From contig CAZNFT010000007.1 in assembly GCA_964572745.1 (NCBI GenBank), forward strand, positions 1-53,715: a stretch of DNA of 53,715 nt. The letters are read 5' to 3'. The notes beneath the pieces are model-generated. The model saw nothing but the letters and a program-made list of their open reading frames with translations. It was not told the origin of the DNA and did no database searches. Of this stretch, positions 35,322 through 42,456 are shown in pieces (the first letter of the stretch is position 1; each line of letters opens with the position of its first letter). The position numbers and the translations under genes are program-made. Source of the stretch: M50B103 sp041667565 (lineage in GTDB: Bacteria > Fidelibacterota > Fidelibacteria > Fidelibacterales > Fidelibacteraceae).

Positions 35322-35948
35322 ATGATAATTATTAATAAAGTAAGTATAAGTTTTGAAGACGAACAAGTCTTTAAAGACTTTTCTCTTTTGGTAAAACGCG
35401 GAGAAAAGCTTGCCATCACCGGTGAGTCTGGTAAAGGCAAATCCACTCTCATGAATTTACTTTGCGGTTTTATTCCAGACTTTGAAGGTGAAGTCTTTAT
35501 AGATGACCTTGAAATGAATCCAAAAAATATTTGTGCGATTCGAAAAAAAATTGCCTGGCTTCCTCAGGAAACCGCTCTTAAGCTGATGAGTGTTAAAGAA
35601 CTATTCTACACTCCTTTTAGTTTTGCACTAAATAAGGCAAATAAACCTACTAAAGAACAAATTTCTGAGATATTTTCTGCCTTTTCCCTCGATGAAGCAC
35701 TTCTTGAAAAAAAGCTAAAAGAGATCTCGGGAGGGCAAAAACAGCGTATTATTCTCGCTTCCTGCATTCTACAGAAAAAAGCTTTAATCTTATTGGATGA
35801 ACCCAGTTCTGCTTTGGACAAAAAAATTAAAAAACGCGTAAGCGACTATATTCTTGGACTAAAAGAAACAACGATCATTGCTGTAACTCACGATGATTAT
35901 TGGATGAATTCCTCAAATAGAGTTCTGCACCTCGGGGAGGAAAAATAA
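35322..35948 (+). CDS. FetA/YbbL-like ABC transporter ATPase
   Basis: A 208-residue ABC ATPase that partners the following permease. Walker A is GESGKGKST (about 36-44), the Q-loop is IAWLPQETAL, the signature is EISGGQKQR, Walker B is ALILLDEPSSALD and the H-loop is VTHDD. The small size and its permease partner identify it as the FetA (YbbL) type of the FetAB iron/metal export system that helps cells resist oxidative stress. That role is known for E. coli; here it is inferred. The stop overlaps the permease ATG by one base, so translation is coupled. Confidence 0.82.
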   Translation: MIIINKVSISFEDEQVFKDFSLLVKRGEKLAITGESGKGKSTLMNLLCGFIPDFEGEVFIDDLEMNPKNICAIRKKIAWLPQETALKLMSVKELFYTPFSFALNKANKPTKEQISEIFSAFSLDEALLEKKLKEISGGQKQRIILASCILQKKALILLDEPSSALDKKIKKRVSDYILGLKETTIIAVTHDDYWMNSSNRVLHLGEEK

Positions 35949-36742
35949 TGGGCGATGTCTTAGATATTAATTACCTGAGATTATTTTTGGGTTATGCACT
36001 ACTGCTCATTCCTGTGTCGATCTTGTGGTATTATAAAACCGGTTTGGTGAAAGATACCATCATTTCTGTTCTGCGCATGACCGTGCAATTACTTCTTGTG
36101 GGTTTGTATCTGGAATATATTTTTAGGCTTAATAATAATTGGCTTAATATTGCCTGGGTTCTGATCATGTCTATCTTGGCTTCTTATACAATTATCCAGC
36201 GTTCCGGTCTGAAGTTTAAAGTTTTTTTAGCACCTGTGCTCATTTCTACATTGATCAGTATCCTTGTTATTGATGCCTATTTTTTGGGTTTTGTTATTAA
36301 ACTGGATAATATTTTTGATGCGCGTTACCTTATTCCAATTACCGGAATGCTTATGGGTAATACTATCAGGAATGTGATCATTTCGCTGAATTCCTTTTAT
36401 AATCGTATAGATGATGAACAAAATCTTTATCGTTGGCATCTGGCAAATGGCGCAAACCGACACGAAAGTCTTCTGCCTTTTATGCGCGATGCACTTAAAA
36501 AAGCTTTTAATCCAGTTATTGCCAATACGGCTATTATGGGACTAATATCTCTACCCGGCATGATGACAGGGCAGATTTTGGGTGGCAGCAATCCAAATGT
36601 TGCAGTTAAATACCAAATTATGTTGATGATCACCATCTTTTCATCAGGAATTTTAAATGTGCTGTTATCTATCACTTTTTCAAATAGATTTGCTTTTGAT
36701 GCTTATGGGAATTTGAAGAAGGATATCTTTCGGGTAAAGTGA
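35948..36742 (+). CDS. FetB/YbbM-like iron export ABC permease
   Basis: A 264-residue permease with about seven helices, of the FetB (YbbM, UPF0014) family. The diagnostic central block is YLIPITGMLMGNTIRNVIISLN (about 130-150), and the C-terminal LPGMMTGQILGGSNPNVAVKYQIMLM is also highly typical. With the adjacent ATPase it would form a metal-export transporter. It follows the ATPase with a one-base overlap. No regulator is adjacent; the pair lies between a hairpin and the next gene, 94 bases downstream. Confidence 0.88.
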   Translation: MGDVLDINYLRLFLGYALLLIPVSILWYYKTGLVKDTIISVLRMTVQLLLVGLYLEYIFRLNNNWLNIAWVLIMSILASYTIIQRSGLKFKVFLAPVLISTLISILVIDAYFLGFVIKLDNIFDARYLIPITGMLMGNTIRNVIISLNSFYNRIDDEQNLYRWHLANGANRHESLLPFMRDALKKAFNPVIANTAIMGLISLPGMMTGQILGGSNPNVAVKYQIMLMITIFSSGILNVLLSITFSNRFAFDAYGNLKKDIFRVK

Positions 36743-36836
36743 TAGTTTTCTAGCTCTTTATTCTTCTTTACACAATGATTTATGCCTCTAACAAATATTC
36801 ATTGTCATTCTGAATTTTTTTTTCGAAATTTCTATC

Positions 36837-38030
36837 ATGAAAACTAAACAATTATCTTCCAATCGTATTGCATCTATCGATGTTTTTCGCGGATTGACCA
36901 TCCTCATCATGATCTTTGTCAATGATGTGGCAGGTGTTTCAAATATTCCCGCTTGGCTGAAACATGCACCTCAAGGATCAGCAGGTATGACCTTTGTCGA
37001 TCTAGTTTTTCCGGCTTTTTTGTTTATTATGGGCTTATCCATTCCATTCGCTCTAGCTCAACGCGAAAAAAAACATCCCGGGAAATCCCATATTTCTCAT
37101 ATCCTTATTCGAAGTGCCGGACTTATTGTTCTAGGCTTACTCATGCTCAATGGTCCCAAAGTTTCTTCCATGAATGCGGCTTGGTGGAATATCCTGATGT
37201 ACACAGGAGCTATATTATTCTGGAATGCCTGGACAAAGGGAGAAAAAAACAAAATAATTCATCAGATCCTAAAATGGCTGGGATTATCGATTCTTATATT
37301 TTTACTGATTATATACAGACGAAGATCTTTGCTTAGCGAAACCTGGATCATAACTTCTTGGTGGGGCATCTTGGGTGAACTTGGATTTGCCTATCTTATC
37401 TCCAGTCTTCTCTACCTTCTTTTGAAAGATAAAAAGATCCTTCTCTATCTGGTGCCTGTTTTTTCTATCTTGCTCTACATTGCCGATAAATCCGGACAAT
37501 TAGATTTTCTTGGAAAAATAAACGAGATTTTCTTTATAGGATCACATTGGGGTACGCATGTACTCATGAGCTTTAGTGGCTTGATCTGCGGGAAATGGTT
37601 ATTTGACCTGAGAAAGAATAATACAAAAGAACTTATGCGAAATATGGCTGGCTTTGCTCTCATCCTGACACTAAGCGCCTATCTGCTCTACGGACTATAT
37701 GGCATAGACAAAATAGCCGCTACGCCCTCCTGGGCATTGCTAAGCTCTTCTATCTGCATTCTGATCTTTATGCTAAGCTATTATTTGATGGATATTCGCA
37801 AACATACCGCTATCTATCCCTTTTTCAAACCCATAGCTACTAATCCCTTGCTTGCGTATATGCTACATGTTATGTTCATCTATGTTTTCCAGTTAATAGG
37901 TTTTTCAAGTTTCTATGGAAATCAGCTTGGCAGCGGACTCATAGGAATACTGCGATCTATATTGTATACGGTATTTATTTATGCGATAACAGGTCTTCTC
38001 ACCAAAGCGGGTGTGAGGTTGAAGTTGTAA
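36837..38030 (+). CDS. Membrane acyltransferase of the COG4299/DUF5009 (HGSNAT-like) family
   Basis: A 397-residue protein with about ten helices. The N-terminus RIASIDVFRGLTILIMIFVND, then LKHAPQGSAGMTFVDLVFPAFLFIMGLSIPFAL, is the signature of the family related to human heparan-alpha-glucosaminide N-acetyltransferase. HGSNAT carries acetyl groups across a membrane onto a glucosamine end. The conserved His in LKHAP is the likely catalytic residue. The protein at 52508-53659 is a diverged paralogue. Bacterial substrates are not established; a sugar of the cell wall is plausible. It appears to be monocistronic and is followed by the 35-bp element. Confidence 0.82.
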   Translation: MKTKQLSSNRIASIDVFRGLTILIMIFVNDVAGVSNIPAWLKHAPQGSAGMTFVDLVFPAFLFIMGLSIPFALAQREKKHPGKSHISHILIRSAGLIVLGLLMLNGPKVSSMNAAWWNILMYTGAILFWNAWTKGEKNKIIHQILKWLGLSILIFLLIIYRRRSLLSETWIITSWWGILGELGFAYLISSLLYLLLKDKKILLYLVPVFSILLYIADKSGQLDFLGKINEIFFIGSHWGTHVLMSFSGLICGKWLFDLRKNNTKELMRNMAGFALILTLSAYLLYGLYGIDKIAATPSWALLSSSICILIFMLSYYLMDIRKHTAIYPFFKPIATNPLLAYMLHVMFIYVFQLIGFSSFYGNQLGSGLIGILRSILYTVFIYAITGLLTKAGVRLKL

Positions 38031-38096
38031 AGATCAGTAATATGTTTAATTCCTGAACTCTTTATCACACAAAATGAAGTCTGTAATAACTATTAA

Positions 38097-38131
38097 AACG
38101 CTTTGCATAAGTCAACACTATCTGATTTGTG
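38097..38131 (+). repeat. Interspersed 35-bp element, copy B
   Basis: This copy reads AACGCTTTGCATAAG, then ACTATCTGATTTGTG, and shares about 45 additional downstream bases with copy A at 1531. It lies 66 bases after the acyltransferase stop, in a 377-bp stretch with no confident complete gene. Confidence 0.65.
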
Positions 38132-38132
38132 A

Positions 38133-38306
38133 CAGAAAATTTCTCTTTTCAATACGAATATTGCCGCTTATCATGAATTATTAGCAATTTATTTAAATAA
38201 CAAAAGGGGAATTTTATCCGCAGATGCTCAGATGGGAGCTGATGCAAAGGGTTCTGTTACAATAGATCCGGATCCATTTATAGGAGAATATTCCATTCCT
38301 GAATAA
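38133..38306 (+). other. Open reading frame without a start, possible gene remnant
   Basis: A plus-strand frame is open from 38133 to TAA at 38304-38306, about 57 codons. Its end (GADAKGSVTIDPDPFIGEYS, then IPE) looks like ordinary protein rather than random translation, but there is no ATG until 38232 and no ribosome site. It may be the 3' end of a gene whose start was removed. It overlaps the truncated ferredoxin on the other strand. I recognise no family. Confidence 0.25.
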
Positions 38307-38427
38307 GATTGGTATTTATCTTATTTTCTTTTATAAGTGTTTGAATAATTGGCAGTGATAATTTATTGCCCCTGCTAAAACAGGATGATCCCATACATAT
38401 CTCAACTTTAAGTATCTTTTTTTTCAC
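38278..38427 (-). pseudogene. Truncated thioredoxin-like [2Fe-2S] ferredoxin gene after rex
   Basis: A GTG at 38427, preceded by GGGAG at a proper distance, opens a frame that overlaps the rex end by 20 bases. It encodes KKKILKVEICMGSSCFSRGN and then LSLPIIQTLIKENK, the N-terminal half of a NuoE/HydC-like (2Fe-2S) ferredoxin domain with the first cluster Cys pair (CMGSSC). After about 49 residues it stops without the expected second half (the CxxxC that completes the cluster site). The position directly after rex is where many anaerobes carry an [FeFe]-hydrogenase-associated ferredoxin. I read this as a decayed or deleted hydrogenase-type locus. A functional short peptide is unlikely. Confidence 0.65.
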
Positions 38428-39043
38428 TTTTTTCAGACTCCCTGGTATAAAAGACCACTGTTTCCAATTCCAATTCAAGATCGACATTATTTACATAAGC
38501 ATCTTCCGGGACATTTAATGGAGTCGAAGAAAAATCAATAAAACCCCGTACACCATTTGTATAGAGTATATCAAACATTTCTTGAACAACTTTATCCGGA
38601 ACAGCTAATATTGCGTGCTTGATCTTGTTTTCAAGAATAAAAGGAACTAAACTGGCAGGTGGATAAACCGGCAAATCAGGCTGAGTTGATAAGCGCCCAA
38701 CGGCAGGATCAAAAGCAGCAACAATCCTTAAAGAACCTTGTCGAAACCCCGGATAACGTGTCAAGGCCTTACCCAGATTCCCATAGCCGATGAGAACAAC
38801 AGGGATCTCACCTTCTAAGCCAAGAATACTTTTCAATTCCTGTAAAAGCTCTTCTACCACATATCCGGCACGTTTATTTCCTTTGATGCCAAACAGAGAA
38901 AAATCTTTTCTGATCTGGGTTGCAGGAATAGCAATGAGCTTTGAAATTGTTTCTGCGTGAGTTTGTTCTACGCCCTCTTTTTCCATTCTTTGAAGAGTTG
39001 CTTTATATTGTGAAAGCCTCGTTACATGATTTTTAAAATTCAT
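38408..39043 (-). CDS. rex: Redox-sensing transcriptional repressor Rex
   Basis: Rex senses the NADH/NAD+ ratio and represses fermentation and energy genes when NADH is low. The 211-residue protein has an N-terminal winged helix (about 1-75, with ATQIRKDFSLFGIKGNKRAGYVVEELL, the recognition helix region) and a Rossmann domain starting PVVLIGYGNLGKALTRY (about 83-100). The C-terminal swapped helix carries the family stretch FIDFSSTPLNVPEDAYVNNVDLELEL. AAAGGAGA precedes the ATG. A palindrome at 39098-39119 is a likely self-regulatory operator. The gene overlaps a truncated ferredoxin gene at its 3' end. Confidence 0.95.
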   Translation of the reverse strand: MNFKNHVTRLSQYKATLQRMEKEGVEQTHAETISKLIAIPATQIRKDFSLFGIKGNKRAGYVVEELLQELKSILGLEGEIPVVLIGYGNLGKALTRYPGFRQGSLRIVAAFDPAVGRLSTQPDLPVYPPASLVPFILENKIKHAILAVPDKVVQEMFDILYTNGVRGFIDFSSTPLNVPEDAYVNNVDLELELETVVFYTRESEKSEKKDT

Positions 39044-39097
39044 AGCCAGTCTCCTTTAAGCCCCCAATTTAAAACGAAATGATCGCTTTAGCAAGAT

Positions 39098-39119
39098 TTA
39101 TGTGATGTTTTTCACATAA
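39098..39119. promoter_or_regulatory. Rex-type operator palindrome upstream of rex
   Basis: TTATGTGA (39098-39105), six bases, TCACATAA (39112-39119): a perfect eight-base inverted repeat about 55-75 bases upstream of the rex start. The core ATGTGA-N6-TCACAT has the spacing of the known Rex box (TTGTGA-N6-TCACAA), differing only in the outermost base pair. The same pattern also matches the CRP/FNR half-sites (TGTGA-N6-TCACA). Position favours Rex autoregulation. Confidence 0.65.
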
Positions 39120-39149
39120 CCTTGTGGTCGTTGATTGGATGACCTTTTC

Positions 39150-39285
39150 GACAGGATAACAGGAGACTTTCGACAGGATAACAGGATTTACTTTTGCTTC
39201 TTTGACTGGATTACAGGATCAGTAGGATTGTTTTCAGACAGGATAACGGGATCATCAGGATTTCTTTTCGGAAGGGATAACAAGA
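39150..39285. repeat. Degenerate GACAGGATAACAGG repeats between rex and glnN
   Basis: Copies of the core begin at about 39150, 39172, 39204 (GACTGGATTACAGG), 39237 (GACAGGATAACGGG) and 39270 (GGAAGGGATAACAAG), with irregular spacing. The same core is part of the 36-bp units at 5535-5874. The surrounding stretch 39120-39521 has no credible gene: an 84-codon plus-strand frame here (39135-39389) is built from the repeats and is rejected. Confidence 0.75.
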
Positions 39286-39521
39286 TGCTTAGGATTAATT
39301 GGGGATATGATACTAAGTTTTTCTGGATGGCTGTTTTCTCTGTACGGAGGAAAAATATCTCGATGAGCTTTGAGTCAATAGTTTCTTAGCTTCTAAGCCT
39401 ATCTAGACAAGATCACCCTCCCAGGTCGGGGTTGCTGAAGGGCACGGCAGAATATGCCGGATAATTTTTTCTTGAGAATTAGAAAATATTAGGCGACTCT
39501 TGAATTGTGCTTTGCTAAAAT

Positions 39522-39556
39522 AACTCTTTGCATAAGCAAGCACTATATGACTGGTG
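39522..39556 (+). repeat. Interspersed 35-bp element, copy C
   Basis: This copy reads AACTCTTTGCATAAGCAAGC, then ACTATATGACTGGTG. It matches copies A (1531) and B (38097) along its whole length but not beyond. It ends two bases from the stop codon of glnN, which reads on the opposite strand. Confidence 0.6.
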
Positions 39557-39558
39557 CT

Positions 39559-41652
39559 CTATATGATAAAAAGCAGATCCGAGTATGTGGGCATGGGCCA
39601 ATAATCAACGCCACAGATCACTTCTAAGGCATCAGCGGCATTGCGGAGCTCATCCATATCTACTAAAATAGTATTTCCTGTAAAAAAGGGAGCCTCTTCT
39701 TCATCCATAGATAATAATTTTTTAATATCGCTTTTAAGCTTACTAATACTTGTGCAGAATATGTTTAATTTCTTGCCAAGATCCTTTAAAATATCTCTTT
39801 GAACTTTATTTTCAATACTCAAGTGTTCGAGATAATAAGAAGATTTTGCAAGCATGCTTTGATATTTAAGAACTGCCGGTAGTATTTGACGTTCAGCCAT
39901 GGACAACATTGTTTTGGCTTCAATGCGATTTTTAAGAACATAGTCTTTCATAAGAATCAGTTTGCGCGCATTAAGTTCTTTTATATTCAAGACCTTTTGT
40001 CTTGCGAAAAGCTCAACATTCTTGGGAAGACAAAGCATAGAATATACATCTACACTTTTATCGAAACGAGCTAATCCACGATCAGCCGCTTCTTTATGCC
40101 AGGCTTCCGAATAACCATCGCCATTAAAAACAATACGTTTATGCTTTGAGTAAATCTCAGCAATAACGGCCTCAACATTACTGTTTTTTTCCAGTTCATC
40201 GGCAATTTTAGCCAAGGTATCGGCAACAATAGTATTGATGACCATATTAGGACGAGCCAAGGAAGCTTTTGATGAAGGCATGCGGAATTCAAATTTATTT
40301 GCGGTAAAAGTGAAAGGTGAGGTTCGATTTCTATCAGCATTGTCTCTGGTAATATCAGGTAAGGCATTAATGCCAAATTTATATATTTCTTCTTTTTGAC
40401 TATTAAGCTTCTCACCCGCTGCGAGCTTTTCGAATATTGACGTCAACATTTTACCAAGATAAACAGAAATAATTGCAGGAGGCGCTTCATTTCCACCCAA
40501 ACGAAGATCATTTCCCGGAGTTGATGCTGATAATCGTAATAAATCAGCATGATCATCAACAGCCTTGATAACTGCTGCAACAAATAGCAAGAAACGTCTA
40601 TTTTCTTCAGCTGTTTTTCCTGGAGAGAATACTTTGATTCCGTCATTGGTTGCCACCGACCAATTATTATGCTTCCCGGAGCCATTCACTCTTGCAAAAG
40701 GTTTTTCATGAAGAAGACACACTAGTCCATAACGTCGAGCAACTCGTCTCATAAGATCCATGACTAAATGGTTTTGGTCTATGCTCATATTACATTCGCC
40801 ATACACAACGGCCAGTTCATACTGATTAGGAGCCACCTCATTATGACGAGTTTTAGCCGGAACGCCCAATTTCCATAATTCCATATCAAGAACGCTCATA
40901 AATTTTGACACACGATCTTTGATAGAGCCAAAATAATGATCATCTAATTCATGACCCTTAGGAGCGGGGGCACCAAAAAGCGTACGACCTGTCATTTGCA
41001 GATCAAGTCGTTTCTCATATAATTTTTCATCAACTAAAAAATATTCTTGTTCTGCTCCAATAAAAGGCAAAGCATATTCAGATGTAGTGTTACCTAATAG
41101 GCGCAGGACACGAATAACTTGTTTTGACAATGCATCAGAGGAACGCAGAAGTGGTGTTTTTTTATCAAGAGCTTCACCCATATAAGACGTAAAAGCAGTC
41201 GGAATATAAAATGTTTTACCATTTTCATCATCTTTTATAAATGCAGGGGATGTGACATCCCAGACAGTATAACCACGAGCTTCAAATGTAGTTCTCAATC
41301 CACCATTAGGGAATGAGGATGCATCAGGTTCACCTTGAATTAATTCCTTACCGGAAAACTCCATAATAATTGTACCATCGCCATTAGGTGATATAAAGGA
41401 GTCATGCTTTTCCGCCGTAATACCGGTTAAGGGTTGAAACCAGTGTGTGTAATGAGTAGCACCTTTTTCTATAGCCCAATCCTTCATAGCATTTGCAACT
41501 ATCTTGGCTAAATTTGCATTTAATTCTTTACGACCAATCATAACTTCTTTTAACTCTTCATAAATATTTTTTGGCAAACGCTGGCGCATTACCGCATTGT
41601 CAAACACATTGACACCAAACACCTTCATAATATCGGAGTTTGTGTTTTTCAT
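39559..41652 (-). CDS. glnN: Type III glutamine synthetase
   Basis: GlnN (EC 6.3.1.2) makes glutamine from glutamate, ammonium and ATP. Type III enzymes are about 700 residues, as here (697). Recognisable blocks are THWFQPLTGITAEKHDSF, FIGAEQEYFLVDE with the metal-binding Glu residues, APKGHELDDHYFGSIK, RHNEVAPNQYELAVVYGE, and the ATP/glutamate site FARVNGSGKHNNWSVATN. KANKFEFRMPSSKA-type residues appear as TANKFEFRMPSSKASLARPN. I chose ATG 41652, preceded by GAAGGA, over an in-frame GTG at 41667. The upstream side has AT-rich promoter-like sequence and the 25-bp tandem array. Confidence 0.96.
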   Translation of the reverse strand: MKNTNSDIMKVFGVNVFDNAVMRQRLPKNIYEELKEVMIGRKELNANLAKIVANAMKDWAIEKGATHYTHWFQPLTGITAEKHDSFISPNGDGTIIMEFSGKELIQGEPDASSFPNGGLRTTFEARGYTVWDVTSPAFIKDDENGKTFYIPTAFTSYMGEALDKKTPLLRSSDALSKQVIRVLRLLGNTTSEYALPFIGAEQEYFLVDEKLYEKRLDLQMTGRTLFGAPAPKGHELDDHYFGSIKDRVSKFMSVLDMELWKLGVPAKTRHNEVAPNQYELAVVYGECNMSIDQNHLVMDLMRRVARRYGLVCLLHEKPFARVNGSGKHNNWSVATNDGIKVFSPGKTAEENRRFLLFVAAVIKAVDDHADLLRLSASTPGNDLRLGGNEAPPAIISVYLGKMLTSIFEKLAAGEKLNSQKEEIYKFGINALPDITRDNADRNRTSPFTFTANKFEFRMPSSKASLARPNMVINTIVADTLAKIADELEKNSNVEAVIAEIYSKHKRIVFNGDGYSEAWHKEAADRGLARFDKSVDVYSMLCLPKNVELFARQKVLNIKELNARKLILMKDYVLKNRIEAKTMLSMAERQILPAVLKYQSMLAKSSYYLEHLSIENKVQRDILKDLGKKLNIFCTSISKLKSDIKKLLSMDEEEAPFFTGNTILVDMDELRNAADALEVICGVDYWPMPTYSDLLFII

Positions 41653-41840
41653 CGGCTGGTCCTTCACATTTTGTGTTCAAAAACTGCGCTAAAATATAAC
41701 AGCATCTTTTTAAAATCAACAATTATTTCACATTTTATACTTAAAATCGACTATACGTCTTTTAATAAAACATTTTTCGAACAATTATCATATTTACGAT
41801 ATAATTTTTTGCTATTATTCATTTAACAAAGAAGGAAGGC

Positions 41841-41938
41841 TATTGGGTCAATAGATTTTACTTTCTATAGGGTCAATAGATTTTACTTTCTATTGGGTCA
41901 ATAGATTTTACTTTCTATTGAGCCAATGGATTTGCACT
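41841..41938. repeat. 25-bp tandem repeat upstream of glnN
   Basis: Units start at 41845, 41870, 41895 and 41920 with period 25. Three read GGGTCAATAGATTTTACTTT and the fourth has drifted to GAGCCAATGGATTTGCAC. TTGAGCCAAT at the fourth unit is identical to the core of the 24-bp array at 32049. The array lies about 190 bases upstream of the glnN start and downstream of the rnf operon. The remaining 41653-41840 is AT-rich and contains the likely glnN promoter. Confidence 0.85.
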
Positions 41939-41959
41939 AAATTTTAAGCCTAAACAAAT

Positions 41960-41985
41960 AAGAGAGCCAATCACTCGACTCTCTT
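41960..41985 (-). terminator. Terminator-like hairpin after the rnf operon
   Basis: AAGAGAG (41960-41966) pairs with CTCTCTT (41979-41985). On the minus strand it is followed by ATTTGTTTAG, only moderately T-rich. It lies 27 bases after the stop of the last gene of the rnf operon. Confidence 0.5.
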
Positions 41986-42012
41986 CTAATTTTCTATAGT
42001 CATTTTAATATT

Positions 42013-42432
42013 CTAAACTTTCTTAACCTTCATGTTTGCATCAATTTTCTTAGAAAGTAAATTGGCAATGCCGCGACCAATAAAACCACCGAGCACCAAA
42101 CCTATGCATCCCGACAAAAACTGCAAAAGTTCTTTAGGAAAATTAGCTGGTGAAGTATTGCCGGTCAGTAAAATACCGGCTGCAAAAAAAAGTAGAGGAA
42201 GACCATAAACAATTAAAGAGGTCTTGATCAATAAAGCACCTTCTTCTTCGATGATGACTTCATCATCTATCTTCAGGTCATCTCGGTCATTTAATACGAT
42301 CTGCGCTTCATCACTGTCTTTTTTTCCGCAAATTGCATGAGCAGAACATCCTTTACAGGCATCCATATCATCGTCGATCCGAATATAGATCTTGCCCCCT
42401 TTTTTATCTGTAACTATTCCCTTACTTGCCAT
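42013..42432 (-). CDS. RseC/MucC-family protein of the rnf operon
   Basis: A 139-residue protein of the SoxR-reducing-system RseC family. The N-terminal soluble part carries the conserved cysteine cluster CKGCSAHAICGKK (about 26-38), and two membrane helices follow (about 70-87 and 105-122). RseC proteins are linked to Rnf/Rsx complexes, where they help reduce SoxR or attach Fe-S clusters. Its place as last gene of rnfCDGEAB supports such an accessory role. The ribosome site is weak. No sigma-factor gene is nearby. Confidence 0.85.
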   Translation of the reverse strand: MASKGIVTDKKGGKIYIRIDDDMDACKGCSAHAICGKKDSDEAQIVLNDRDDLKIDDEVIIEEEGALLIKTSLIVYGLPLLFFAAGILLTGNTSPANFPKELLQFLSGCIGLVLGGFIGRGIANLLSKKIDANMKVKKV

Positions 42433-42456
42433 AAATTTAAATACTTTAAATTGAGT

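Noticed and set aside
39135..39389. 84-codon plus-strand frame between rex and glnN
   Set aside because: It is made of the degenerate GATAACAGG repeats (recurring DRITG), with no ribosome site and no family.
41720..41740. Rex-like half-site upstream of glnN
   Set aside because: One half (minus-strand TGTGAAATAATT) matches the Rex box but the other half does not; a single half-site in AT-rich DNA is not evidence.
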